NCBI GenBank assembly: GCA_021816895.1
Contig: JAKAWW010000001.1
Coordinates: 186,001-250,000, forward strand
Reading direction: 5' to 3'
Origin: Microcaldota archaeon
GTDB taxonomy: Archaea; Micrarchaeota; Micrarchaeia; Micrarchaeales; Micrarchaeaceae
Length of the DNA: 64,000 bases
Shown: piece after piece, positions 16,899 through 24,801 of the stretch
Layout of the letters: every line of letters starts with the position of its first letter
Numbering within the stretch: the first letter of the stretch is position 1
Program-made: the position numbers and the translations under genes
Notes under the pieces: model-generated
The model's database searches: none
The model's input: only the letters and a program-made list of their open reading frames with translations
Told to the model about the DNA's origin: nothing

Positions 16899-17510
16899 AT
16901 GTTAACATCAAGGCGCAAAGCAGCAATAGCTATATTAGCTGTAATGGTTATTATTGTAGCGGCTGTTGGATTAGAAATCAATAATGGCAGGGCGGCGCGT
17001 GCTGCCAATACTACGACTACTTATACAACATCAATTTTAGTACATGTTGGAAATCCTTCATTAACAAGCGCGCAAGCCAAAGCACTGACAAGCCCAAACG
17101 CAACATACTCTCTAAACATATTAACCACACCCGCAGAAATAGAAAATTATAAGTTGTATTCTGTCTCAAATGTAAGCTCCGTGTGGCTTATGGACTACCT
17201 TAACGGATCAGAACTCGATTCAAATTGGGGAATAGAACAGGTAGTGGTAGAAGCGAACACAAACCAGGAAGCACAGAGCATCTACTTGCAAATGTGGCAT
17301 CCTATTGTAGAACCTAGCTCACAGCAGATACCTGTTAATGGTACTTACAACGGCATGGCCTATTCTTATACATTCAATAAACTGTCTTATAGGATGGGGT
17401 TTGTTGGAATAATGGGCAATTATGTAACATCCATAGTTATAAGCACAGAAAACACCAGCATTAATGCTACTCAGCTAATACATGCAGTAGCGGGCGACTT
17501 ACGACAGTAA
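16899..17510 (+). CDS. Exported or membrane-anchored protein of unknown function
   Basis: 203 residues. A basic start (MLTSRRKAA) and one hydrophobic helix (IAILAVMVIIVAAVG) form a signal anchor; the rest is outside, Thr/Asn/Ser-rich with several NxT sites (e.g. NTTTT, NATYS, NTSINAT). No cysteine in the mature part and no motif I recognise. It follows the big surface protein on the same strand after 100 bases, with its own TATA-like AAGTATTTAGAAA at about 16865, so it may share a surface role. Confidence 0.65.
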   Translation: MLTSRRKAAIAILAVMVIIVAAVGLEINNGRAARAANTTTTYTTSILVHVGNPSLTSAQAKALTSPNATYSLNILTTPAEIENYKLYSVSNVSSVWLMDYLNGSELDSNWGIEQVVVEANTNQEAQSIYLQMWHPIVEPSSQQIPVNGTYNGMAYSYTFNKLSYRMGFVGIMGNYVTSIVISTENTSINATQLIHAVAGDLRQ

Positions 17511-17634
17511 TATAGGAGAAATTTAAGCGAAGCTTGCCAAACGACATCGGCAAAAAGCCTGTATCAACACTATAATTGATATCAAAGTACCCCAAACGCC
17601 TAACTTAAACATGCGAAAATGAAAACCCAAATAA

Positions 17635-17967
17635 CTAGCTGAATCCTATGACAATAACCCCTATTGTTATTACTATTACGCCAATCCACCTTAGTAGCGG
17701 CACGTGCTCCATTAGAACAAACGCAGCAAGAAGCACTGTGAATATGTAGCTCAGGCCGCCTATACTGTACGCCCAGCTCAGGTGGACCCTGCTCAGAACA
17801 TAGAAGTAAAATACGGTTGAGGTCAAATATGCAATTACTGCTATACCGAAATATGGCACCAGCATGGGCTTGTCAACAAACGCATATTTGAACATGAGCT
17901 GCCCTATTGCTCCTAGCAGCGTTGAAACGAAGAGCACTCCTATAAGCCCGATCTTGCCATTCATCAA
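17635..17967 (-). CDS. Small DMT/EamA-type transporter subunit, second of pair
   Basis: 110 residues with four hydrophobic helices; GAIGQLMFKYAF in helix 1 and WAYSIGGLSYIFTVLLAAFVL in helices 3-4 are characteristic of half-size drug/metabolite transporters (SMR, ArnE/ArnF-like). It is four bases downstream of a related 117-residue gene. Such pairs form heterodimers with opposite membrane topology. The substrate is not known; lipid-linked sugars or small cations are both possible. Confidence 0.75.
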   Translation of the reverse strand: MMNGKIGLIGVLFVSTLLGAIGQLMFKYAFVDKPMLVPYFGIAVIAYLTSTVFYFYVLSRVHLSWAYSIGGLSYIFTVLLAAFVLMEHVPLLRWIGVIVITIGVIVIGFS

Positions 17968-17971
17968 ATCC

Positions 17972-18325
17972 CTATATGGTCAATGATATTATTATGATTC
18001 CTATGAAAACGATTCCTATGCCTAAATATCGCAAGCCGCTTATCCTTTCCTTCAGGACAAGCCTTGAAAATATTACTATGAATATGAAAGTGCTTGCGAA
18101 TATGGGGTATACGATGGAAAGCGGTGCATTGTACAATGCGTACAAGTATATTGCCAGCCCTGCTATGTAGCCTGCTCCTCCGATCAGCACATATTTATCT
18201 GCCACAAGCTTTACTATCTCTTTGAATGATATGTTGGGCTTGAGCGCCTTCTTGAAGACAAGCTGGGCAAGCGAAGCTATCAGGGCAGCAAAAAGTGTTA
18301 AAAATATAACCAAATAAGTATTCAT
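17972..18325 (-). CDS. Small DMT/EamA-type transporter subunit, first of pair
   Basis: 117 residues, four hydrophobic helices, with SLAQLVFKKAL in helix 1, LAIYLYALYNAPLSIVYPIFAST in helices 2-3 and LGIGIVFIGIIIISL at the end. It is a diverged homologue of the next gene, and the two are nearly contiguous, which supports a two-subunit transporter. The segment PLSIVYPIFAS corresponds to the GxxYPl signature of ArnE/F-like proteins. Confidence 0.75.
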   Translation of the reverse strand: MNTYLVIFLTLFAALIASLAQLVFKKALKPNISFKEIVKLVADKYVLIGGAGYIAGLAIYLYALYNAPLSIVYPIFASTFIFIVIFSRLVLKERISGLRYLGIGIVFIGIIIISLTI

Positions 18326-18340
18326 AGCTATCGTGGTTCA

Positions 18341-18601
18341 ATGGCATACGAGACAAAAGGCCTGCAGCTCTCAATTGCAACAATAGTGCTAACAATATTA
18401 GCGATAATAATATTTATATATCAGCGTGGAAGCGCAGCCTTTTATGCAACAGCAATAATAGCCATTGTGGTGGGCTTTACCAATGCGTGGCTTCTTAGCA
18501 GGAATGCCATGGCAGGGCAGCAAACGCCTGTTTTGCCTGGCAGTGCCAAAGCCGGGAAAATACGCGCGCGGAGCATCAAGCGCTCAAAAAGCAAAGGCTA
18601 A
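18341..18601 (+). CDS. Small membrane protein with basic tail
   Basis: 86 residues: two hydrophobic helices (about 10-28 and 35-52) joined by a short charged turn, then a strongly basic cytoplasmic tail (KIRARSIKRSKSKG). No family recognised. It is divergent from the transporter pair and 17 bases before topA, perhaps co-transcribed with it. The basic tail could touch nucleic acid or acidic lipid, but this is only inference. Confidence 0.55.
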   Translation: MAYETKGLQLSIATIVLTILAIIIFIYQRGSAAFYATAIIAIVVGFTNAWLLSRNAMAGQQTPVLPGSAKAGKIRARSIKRSKSKG

Positions 18602-18618
18602 GCAGATGAGCGCATAAA

Positions 18619-20808
18619 ATGGTAGAAATGGATACACTTATCATAGCAGAGAAGCCCAGCGTTGCTCTTAGAATAGCAATAGCTCTTGGCAACGGAGCGC
18701 AGAGGCGCGAGGTGCTTAACGGGGTTAGCTACTATATTATAGACAACGGTGCATCAAAGATTTATATCGCTTCTGCAGTGGGTCATATCTTCACTATGCA
18801 CCAAATAGGCAACAAGCACGATTATCCCGTGCTTGAAGTCGAATGGGTGCCTTCCTACAAGGTAAGCAGCATCATGTATTATACAAAAAAGTATTTTGAC
18901 GTATTCGAGCACTTGTCATCAAAATGCCGCGCCTTCATAAACGCATGCGATTTTGACGTTGAAGGCACAGTAATCGGCACCAACATAATAAATTTCATAG
19001 CCCACGGGCTAGAAAGGACAAAAAGGATGAAATTCTCCACAACTACGGCACAGGATCTAAAGTACTCTTATGAGCACCTGCTTCCTCTTGACATAAACAA
19101 TTTCTATGCTGGGGAGACGCGCCACGTGCTTGATTGGCTGTGGGGTATAAATCTGAGCAGAGCTCTATCTAGCGCCATGCAGGGCGGCAAGCCCCTGAGC
19201 ATAGGCAGGGTCCAGGGCCCTACTCTTGCACTCCTGGCCGAACGCGAGATAGAAATAAAAAATTTTGAGCCCAAGCCATATTGGAACGTATCTGCGATTA
19301 TAGAAGGCGCCAAATTTAGCAATACCAGGGGCAACATCTTCGAAAAGCAAATTGCCGATGCCGCATATTCGGAAACTGAGAAAAATAAGGGAAATGCCAC
19401 AATAGAGAGCGTTGAGGAGAAAGAGGAATATGTAAGCCCGTATCCTCCTTTTGATCTCACTTCATTGCAGCTTGAGGCAAGCAGGGTAATGGGCTACGAT
19501 CCATCTACCACTCTGGCAATTGCGCAATCTCTTTATGAGCGCTCATACATTTCATACCCGCGAACGTCATCGCAAAAACTGCCTTTTTCGATACCTTTGC
19601 CACGCATAATATCCGACCTGTCAAAGAATCCGCTGTATGCCGCTAGCGCAGGAATGCTCATAAAAGGAAAAATGTTCAAGCCCCACGAAGGAGCGAAAAC
19701 GGACGAGGCGCATCCTGCAATATATCCTACAGGAATAATGCCTAAAGGGCTCACGGCGCAGGAGCAGAAGCTCTATGATCTTGTTGCAAAGAGGTTCCTC
19801 GCGTGCTTCGGTCCATACGCAAAAGTTGCCAAGGCAAAGGTGCAGGCAAGAGCAGGGTCTGAAACCTATATGGCAAGCGGCTCTGTCGTTATTGAGCGCG
19901 GATGGCTCGACATCTACGGCTATGCCGAGCTTAAGGAGAGCACGCTGCCCAAATTTGCCAAAGGCCATGCAGCAATTGAAAAGGTGCTTATGGAGGAGCT
20001 AACTACAAAGCCCCCAAGGCGCTACACAAAGGCTATGCTCATAGCTGAGCTGGAAAAGAGGTCATTGGGCACAAAGGCTACAAGGGCCTCTATAATAGAT
20101 ACGCTGTTCAAGCGCAACTATATAACAGGAGCCTTGATAAACGTGACGAGCTTCGGGATGAGCGTTTACAATACCCTCAACAAATATGCGAGCATGATAA
20201 TAAAGGAGGAAACTACGCGAAAGCTTGAGGAGGATATGGAAAAGATAGCCACGGGCAGCAAGAGCGAGGCTGAAGTCATAAGCGAGGGCAAGGAGCTGCT
20301 GCTCGAGGCGCTTGAGATGTTCAACAAAAACAAGCAGGGCATAAGCAGTGACATGAAGGAGGGCTTTGCGGCAAGCGAGGTTGTGCTTGGCAAATGCCCG
20401 CTTGATGGCGGGAACCTCGTGATAAGGCATTCGCGCACCGGAAAGATATTCGCAAGCTGTTCAAACTACCCCGATTGCAAGGCGATATACCCGCTTCCGC
20501 AACATGCCAAGATAGTGCCGACCGGCAAGGTGTGCGAGTACTGCCATACCCCTATAGTTAAGGTTTTCCGCAACAAGAAGGTTTTTGAGATGGATCTTGA
20601 TCCAAACTGCATAACAAAGAAATCATGGCAGAGCAAAGCGGCACCTGCTGTGGAAACAGCAAAGGCAATAAATGAAAAAGAGGCAGCGTTGCGAAAGCCC
20701 AAAGAGCAGGAGCCAAAGCGCAAGGAATCAAAGCCCAAGCGGAGGCAGCGGCGCAGCAGCGCAAAGGGAAAGGCAAAGAAAAAAGGTGCAAAAGATGTTC
20801 ATGCCTAA
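18619..20808 (+). CDS. topA: DNA topoisomerase I (type IA)
   Basis: 729 residues. The Toprim domain opens with TLIIAEKPSVALRIA and contains DFDVEG; the active-site tyrosine is Tyr313 in SYISYPRTSS; the core motifs GRVQGPTLALLAERE and PPRRYTKAMLIAELE follow. After residue 590 come zinc-ribbon-like C-terminal elements (CPLDGG..CSNYPDC and CEYCHTPIV) and a long Lys/Arg tail. It relaxes negative supercoils. There is no helicase domain, so it is not reverse gyrase. ATG at 18628 is an equally likely start. The tail overlaps the start of trmI. Confidence 0.94.
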   Translation: MVEMDTLIIAEKPSVALRIAIALGNGAQRREVLNGVSYYIIDNGASKIYIASAVGHIFTMHQIGNKHDYPVLEVEWVPSYKVSSIMYYTKKYFDVFEHLSSKCRAFINACDFDVEGTVIGTNIINFIAHGLERTKRMKFSTTTAQDLKYSYEHLLPLDINNFYAGETRHVLDWLWGINLSRALSSAMQGGKPLSIGRVQGPTLALLAEREIEIKNFEPKPYWNVSAIIEGAKFSNTRGNIFEKQIADAAYSETEKNKGNATIESVEEKEEYVSPYPPFDLTSLQLEASRVMGYDPSTTLAIAQSLYERSYISYPRTSSQKLPFSIPLPRIISDLSKNPLYAASAGMLIKGKMFKPHEGAKTDEAHPAIYPTGIMPKGLTAQEQKLYDLVAKRFLACFGPYAKVAKAKVQARAGSETYMASGSVVIERGWLDIYGYAELKESTLPKFAKGHAAIEKVLMEELTTKPPRRYTKAMLIAELEKRSLGTKATRASIIDTLFKRNYITGALINVTSFGMSVYNTLNKYASMIIKEETTRKLEEDMEKIATGSKSEAEVISEGKELLLEALEMFNKNKQGISSDMKEGFAASEVVLGKCPLDGGNLVIRHSRTGKIFASCSNYPDCKAIYPLPQHAKIVPTGKVCEYCHTPIVKVFRNKKVFEMDLDPNCITKKSWQSKAAPAVETAKAINEKEAALRKPKEQEPKRKESKPKRRQRRSSAKGKAKKKGAKDVHA

Positions 20809-21355
20809 GTTTTACCGCGGCCTTAAAAGGGGTCCGCAGGTGATACTGCCCAAGGACATAGGTGCAATAATCGCTTATACAGGCATAAGCAAGGACAGCG
20901 TCTGCGTGGATGCCGGCACGGGAAGCGGGTGGCTTGCAATAGAGCTTGCAAGATTGACGAGTCATGTTACCACTTATGAAATAAGGCCGGAATTCGCGAA
21001 GATAGCGCAAAGCAACATAAGCAGGCTGGGTCTGGGCAATATAGACATAAGGATGGCAGATATCTCAAAAGGCATAAAGGAGAGAGCAGTGGATCTGGTA
21101 ACGTTGGACATGCCGGGCTCTGAAAAGGTCGTGCGCCATGCGTACAAAGCGCTCAAGCCTGACGGCTATATATGCTCATATCTGCCGCACATGGAGCAGG
21201 TCAAGCTGTTTGTGAAAAAGCTTGAGTGGTACAAATTCCACGACATACTTGTGATTGAAGTAATAGTGCGCGACATGCTCGTAAGGGAAGCGGGAATGCG
21301 CCCTTCCACAAAAGGAGTGTGGCACACAGCATACCTAGCATTTGCGCAAAAGTAG
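20795..21355 (+). CDS. trmI: tRNA (adenine-58-N1) methyltransferase TrmI
   Basis: About 186 residues from the chosen start. RGPQVILPKDIGAIIAYTGI is the typical entry of TrmI; VDAGTGSGWLAIELARL is SAM motif I; YEIRPEFAKIAQSN is motif II; LDMPGSEKVVRHAYKALKPDG is motif IV and following. It methylates A58 in the T loop of tRNAs, and in archaea also A57. I start at 20795, with AAAGGTG six bases upstream inside the topA tail, which gives a 14-base overlap; the frame is open upstream to 20672 without support. The target T loop is exactly the part interrupted by introns in tRNA-Pro. Confidence 0.88.
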   Translation: MFMPKFYRGLKRGPQVILPKDIGAIIAYTGISKDSVCVDAGTGSGWLAIELARLTSHVTTYEIRPEFAKIAQSNISRLGLGNIDIRMADISKGIKERAVDLVTLDMPGSEKVVRHAYKALKPDGYICSYLPHMEQVKLFVKKLEWYKFHDILVIEVIVRDMLVREAGMRPSTKGVWHTAYLAFAQK

Positions 21356-21378
21356 CCACTATGGCATAATACAATATT

Positions 21379-21401
21379 GGGCGTATGCAACGCATACGCC
21401 C
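21379..21401. terminator. Perfect 10-bp inverted repeat after trmI
   Basis: GGGCGTATGC and its complement GCATACGCCC are separated by AAC, 24 bases after the trmI stop and between convergent trmI and tbp. No T-run follows on the plus strand, so it is not a classic terminator; it may be an mRNA 3'-end stabiliser or a protein binding site. Confidence 0.45.
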
Positions 21402-21516
21402 GGGTGGATGAGAATAGGGTTTATAAAATACGCATAAACAGAGTTTAAAGTAGACTAAAATTTGTCAGAAAGATATTTAAATGCTATTACTGTTTGATTT
21501 TACTAAAATAAATGCA

Positions 21517-21837
21517 TCATCTAGTTGACAGGTATTTATTCACAAGGGCCACAGCTTCGCCTACTGCTCTTTTTATATCTGCTACTGTCCGCGCCCCTGT
21601 ACATATTATCTTGCCGTTCTTGAACAGCAGCAACGCTGCTTTGGGTTCGTGCACCTTGAATATGGCGCCGGGAAACTGCTCCGGTTCGTAGTCGATGTCG
21701 TGGGAAAGCCTCGCAAGGCTGTACAGGTCGAGGTCTACACCAAGCTCTGCCTTTGCAACTATATTTTCAACCCTATAAGTGGGCTTTAGCACAACATGCT
21801 TGTGCGGCGGGGAAATCTGGGCAGCGCGCTTGGCCAT
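21517..21837 (-). CDS. tbp: TATA-binding protein homologue with a single repeat
   Basis: 106 residues. It contains one TBP repeat: VENIVAKAELGVDLDLYSLA, then DYEPEQFPGAIFKVHEP, KAALLLFKNGKIICTGA and the C-terminal helix DIKRAVGEAVALV. Normal archaeal TBPs have about 180-200 residues with two such repeats forming the saddle. Here the frame starts with its own signals (AAAGGTG and a TATA-like box), and the upstream DNA is the divergent rpl21e, so nothing is truncated by a break. It could act as a homodimer, or be an accessory copy beside a full TBP elsewhere. Confidence 0.85.
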   Translation of the reverse strand: MAKRAAQISPPHKHVVLKPTYRVENIVAKAELGVDLDLYSLARLSHDIDYEPEQFPGAIFKVHEPKAALLLFKNGKIICTGARTVADIKRAVGEAVALVNKYLSTR

Positions 21838-21867
21838 AAATCAACACCTTTATATAGATTTGCCTCA

Positions 21868-21883
21868 TAACCTTTAAATACCT
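21868..21883. promoter_or_regulatory. Shared divergent promoter of tbp and rpl21e
   Basis: The palindrome-like CCTTTAAATACC carries TTTAAA in both directions. It is about 40 bases from the tbp start and 45 from the rpl21e start, both of which have GGTG sites, so it may serve both genes. A second TTTATATAG lies closer to tbp. Confidence 0.5.
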
Positions 21884-21920
21884 TAGTAGCACAATCATAA
21901 GTGCTTGTTTTGGTGTTTTT

Positions 21921-22208
21921 ATGTCGAAGAGGTCAAATGGTTTATTCGTAGGCAAAACAAGGCATCTTGCGAGGCATCACGTGCCTTCGGCAATGTCTGT
22001 AAACAAAATAATAAAGGAATTCAAGATAGGCGACAAGGTAGTTATAGTGCCAAAGGGCAGCGTGAAGAACATACCCCACCCGCGCTACAAAGGCAGGGTA
22101 GGCACCGTGATTGAGAGGCGAGGCTCAGCGTATGTCGTAGAGCTCAAGATGTTCAACGCCACAAAACGCCTAGTGGTACCATCGATGCATCTGGATAAAT
22201 TCAAGTAG
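21921..22208 (+). CDS. rpl21e: Large-subunit ribosomal protein L21e
   Basis: 95 residues of L21e. FKIGDKVVIVPKGSVKN, HPRYKGRVGTVIERRGSAYVV and RLVVPSMHLDKFK are the family pattern of an SH3-like barrel that binds 23S and contacts 5S rRNA. GGTGTTTTT precedes the ATG. The gene is convergent with rps3ae; the 119 bases between hold only a short GCCC/GGGC hairpin. Confidence 0.94.
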   Translation: MSKRSNGLFVGKTRHLARHHVPSAMSVNKIIKEFKIGDKVVIVPKGSVKNIPHPRYKGRVGTVIERRGSAYVVELKMFNATKRLVVPSMHLDKFK

Positions 22209-22327
22209 TAATAATATCTGGTTCTTGTTCGCAATAAGTGCAACGTGCCCAATGGGCTTCAGATACCTGCAGTAAAAGCAGTTTTCATGCTAAACTATAA
22301 GCTCTGAAGTAAAGATTAGAAAAGGAG

Positions 22328-22894
22328 TCAGTGGACTTCAAGCTTCCTTACTTCTACCTTGCCTACTTGTGCGATGTGGTTCAGCCTGCTGGCAAGCTCA
22401 GTTTGGAGCTTATTCTCGTTTATCGCGCTTATGATGCTGCCGATGTCGTTGTCTTTCACATAAGAAGCCATGAACGTCTCGATCTCCTTGCGCATGCCGA
22501 TAATCTTGCTGTGGGTTGTCCTGCTCCTTGTTATGGCGATTATCTTGGCGACAATCTTGGTGCCGTCCTTAGAATTCAAGGTCTGCACCGTGGAAGTTAT
22601 GCTCCTGTAGCGCCTCACCAACGACCTTATGTAGCTGTTCAGCTGCTCTAGCTGCACGAGCTTTGTGTGAGCAGAAGCGCCATCAACGCTCACGATCTTG
22701 AACTTCACTTTTGTATAAGCATTTGAAGGATTGTGCGTTATCGTGTCAAGCCCTACATTGATGCTCCTGCCAAGCACCACCTTCTCGTCATTGGCTGGCA
22801 TCTCTCCCAGCGGAGCATTGTTGAATTCCTTTGGTGCATATACCGTAAACCACTTCTTAAGCTTCCAAGTGTCAACCTTTTTCTGCAAAACCAT
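22328..22894 (-). CDS. rps3ae: Small-subunit ribosomal protein S3Ae (eS1)
   Basis: 188 residues. WKLKKWFTVYAPKEFNNAPLG, then GRSINVGLDTITHNPSNAYTKV are the diagnostic N-terminal parts of eS1; the C-terminus is helical. It sits on the platform of the 30S near the mRNA exit. It follows rps15 by four bases, the usual archaeal pairing. Confidence 0.95.
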   Translation of the reverse strand: MVLQKKVDTWKLKKWFTVYAPKEFNNAPLGEMPANDEKVVLGRSINVGLDTITHNPSNAYTKVKFKIVSVDGASAHTKLVQLEQLNSYIRSLVRRYRSITSTVQTLNSKDGTKIVAKIIAITRSRTTHSKIIGMRKEIETFMASYVKDNDIGSIISAINENKLQTELASRLNHIAQVGKVEVRKLEVH

Positions 22895-22898
22895 TGCA

Positions 22899-23360
22899 TC
22901 ACACCTTGCCCTTTATCAAAAGCTCTGCAGTCGCGGGATTGTACCTCCAGCCCTGCGGTAGCCTATTCTTCCTTATATAATACCTGGTAAGGCGCCATAT
23001 CTTCGATTCCACGTTGTGAAGCCTTATCTTATTATATGTGTCTCCCTTGTTTGCCGCCAGGTGCGCGCGCATATTTACTGCCTTTCTCATCAAATCCAGC
23101 ATGTCAGGAGGCAGCTGCTGTGCCATTCCTTTCTCTTCAAGTATCTTGCCCAGCCTCTTGCCCATTGCGTGCTTTATGTAGGGTACATTGTGCTCCTTCT
23201 TAAGCTTCTCGCCAATGAGCGCGGGACTCATGCCCTGCTTCGCATAGTTTATTATAATATCCTCTATCTTCTCCTTGCCTGCTTCTGGTAGCACCGCCTT
23301 TTCAAGAGGCGGCTTCCTTGATTTTGACTTGCCCTTCTTTTTCGAATGTATCCTAGCCAT
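22899..23360 (-). CDS. rps15: Small-subunit ribosomal protein S15 (uS15)
   Basis: 153 residues with the archaeal/eukaryotic N-terminal extension (ARIHSKKKGKSKSRKP). GMSPALIGEKLKKEHNVPYIK and the C-terminal NVESKIWRLTRYYIRKNRLP match uS15, which binds 16S rRNA helix 22. First gene of the rps15-rps3ae pair. A 113-base AT-rich upstream region (23361-23473) holds a likely TATA run AAATATTTTTATTTTTTATA on its strand. Confidence 0.95.
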   Translation of the reverse strand: MARIHSKKKGKSKSRKPPLEKAVLPEAGKEKIEDIIINYAKQGMSPALIGEKLKKEHNVPYIKHAMGKRLGKILEEKGMAQQLPPDMLDLMRKAVNMRAHLAANKGDTYNKIRLHNVESKIWRLTRYYIRKNRLPQGWRYNPATAELLIKGKV

Positions 23361-23473
23361 GCCAAATTCACTGTGCCGAATAGTGACAAACCATAAAATG
23401 CAACAGCATAAAGTAACATACTACTGATTTATCTTCAAATTATAAAAAATAAAAATATTTAAAGCATGCTCAA

Positions 23474-23758
23474 TTAAGATACCCTTTCGGCGTTAGCTGA
23501 TCTCGCTTTGACCTCGGTTATCCTTACCTTTATCTGCTCTCCCTCCTTGGCATTGGGCACGAATATCACAAAGCCGTCTTTCTTCGCAATGCCGTCGCCT
23601 TTTGCGCCGACCGCAATTATGTTTACCTCTATTTCATCCCCGACCTTTACTGGTTTGGGCATAAAATAGCTGGGCTTCATGCTCATGCCGCGCCTTCCTC
23701 TGCCTTCTCCTCCTGCGCCTTCATCATTTCCATTTCCTTCTTCTTCATAGTCCTTCAT
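23474..23758 (-). CDS. TRAM-domain protein
   Basis: 94 residues. The C-terminal 65 residues are a TRAM beta-barrel: VKVGDEIEVNIIAVGAKGDGIAKKDGFVIFVPNAKEG followed by VRITEVKARSANAE (here in pieces). The first 25 residues are Glu/Gly-rich and likely disordered. Stand-alone archaeal TRAM proteins act as RNA chaperones. An internal start at the later Met (MSMKPSYF) is possible. It is followed at 142 bases upstream by other short genes on the same strand, with no operon evidence. Confidence 0.85.
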   Translation of the reverse strand: MKDYEEEGNGNDEGAGGEGRGRRGMSMKPSYFMPKPVKVGDEIEVNIIAVGAKGDGIAKKDGFVIFVPNAKEGEQIKVRITEVKARSANAERVS

Positions 23759-23900
23759 TTACATCTCTCTCATACGTAGAATTAGCGATTACGCCTTACT
23801 CCGTATCTGTTAAGTTATTTTCTTTCATATTTAAATACTTTTGCATAGGTGCCTGCACGGCACTGCCCTATGTAAAAGGCAAGCGTTGCAATGCCATTTA

Positions 23901-24080
23901 TTATCTTCTATTTCCGTGTCTTGCATTGTAAATATGCCTTATTCCTTCGTGAAGCTCTTGTATCGAAATCCTCCTATCCTCTTCTCTTTCAAGCTTCTTC
24001 CTCAGCAGATATCCTGATCCCTTAGGCTTCTCCTCGCTTTTCTGCTGGGGCTTGCAATTCAATAATGCTCTTTCTGTCAT
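23901..24080 (-). CDS. Small charged protein, unknown
   Basis: 59 residues from the ATG at 24080, chosen because AAGGTGAC lies eight bases before it; the frame is open to 24107. The sequence is rich in Lys, Arg and Glu with a probable helix in KKLEREEDRRISIQELHEGI. No cysteine, no membrane segment. No family recognised. Coding is supported mainly by the translation signal. Confidence 0.45.
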   Translation of the reverse strand: MTERALLNCKPQQKSEEKPKGSGYLLRKKLEREEDRRISIQELHEGIRHIYNARHGNRR

Positions 24081-24165
24081 CGTCGCGTCACCTTCAATAG
24101 TGTGCAATTCAGTGCAGTTTATATAAATTATATTACTGAATCCAGATATTTATGGCTATCGCAAG

Positions 24166-24801
24166 TCAGAGCGCTTCGCAAAGCTCCTTAATGTTCTTGA
24201 AAATATAGTCGGGATTAACACTTTTAAGCTTCTCATAGTTATCGAATCCGTCCGCAATGCCGCACGAGCTTACCTTCGCATATTTTGCAGTCATGATGTC
24301 ATCTGTCTTGTCTCCTATGTATATGCTCTTTTCCGGCTTCTCATTGAAAGCCTTCAGAACAATCTTTATGCCTGTGGGGTTCGGCTTTGCCACGTGCAGG
24401 TCTTTCGCGCTTACCACCATGCCGAAATATTCAGCAAGGCCTGCCTTCTCCATCTTTTTCAATATCCTGTACCTGTTGCCGTTCGACATTATCGCCACCT
24501 TCTTGTGCTTCCGCTTCAGCTCCTCCAGCAATTCCTTGACATAATAATTGAGGTGCGGCCTAGAGAGCTTGTCAACAAAAAAATTGAGGAAAGAAGAGAT
24601 AATATAGTTTTCTTTTGCCTCAAGGTCTTCAGGAGGCTCGAAATCACTGTCATACCGCTTCGACTGGCCCTTGCGCTTTACAAGAATGCTCAGCAGCCTC
24701 CCATAGAGGCGCACATGCGTATACAGCCTTAATATGGTGCCATCCCAATCTAATATAAAAAGGTCAAACTTTTTCGCTAAATGCTCCACGCTATTACCCA
24801 T
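24166..24801 (-). CDS. HAD-superfamily hydrolase (phosphoglycolate phosphatase-like)
   Basis: 211 residues. Motif I is DWDGTILRL near residue 18 (nucleophile and acid/base Asp), motif II MSNGNR near residue 106, the motif III lysine in AKPNPTG, and motif IV GDKTDDI near 165: a complete HAD phosphatase set with an alpha-helical cap between motifs I and II. The substrate is open; small phospho-metabolites are likely. Its ATG overlaps the leuS stop by eight bases, so the two genes are translationally coupled. Confidence 0.83.
   Translation of the reverse strand: MGNSVEHLAKKFDLFILDWDGTILRLYTHVRLYGRLLSILVKRKGQSKRYDSDFEPPEDLEAKENYIISSFLNFFVDKLSRPHLNYYVKELLEELKRKHKKVAIMSNGNRYRILKKMEKAGLAEYFGMVVSAKDLHVAKPNPTGIKIVLKAFNEKPEKSIYIGDKTDDIMTAKYAKVSSCGIADGFDNYEKLKSVNPDYIFKNIKELCEAL

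Noticed and set aside
18619-20808. Reverse gyrase
   Set aside because: Only the type IA topoisomerase part is present; there is no helicase domain upstream.
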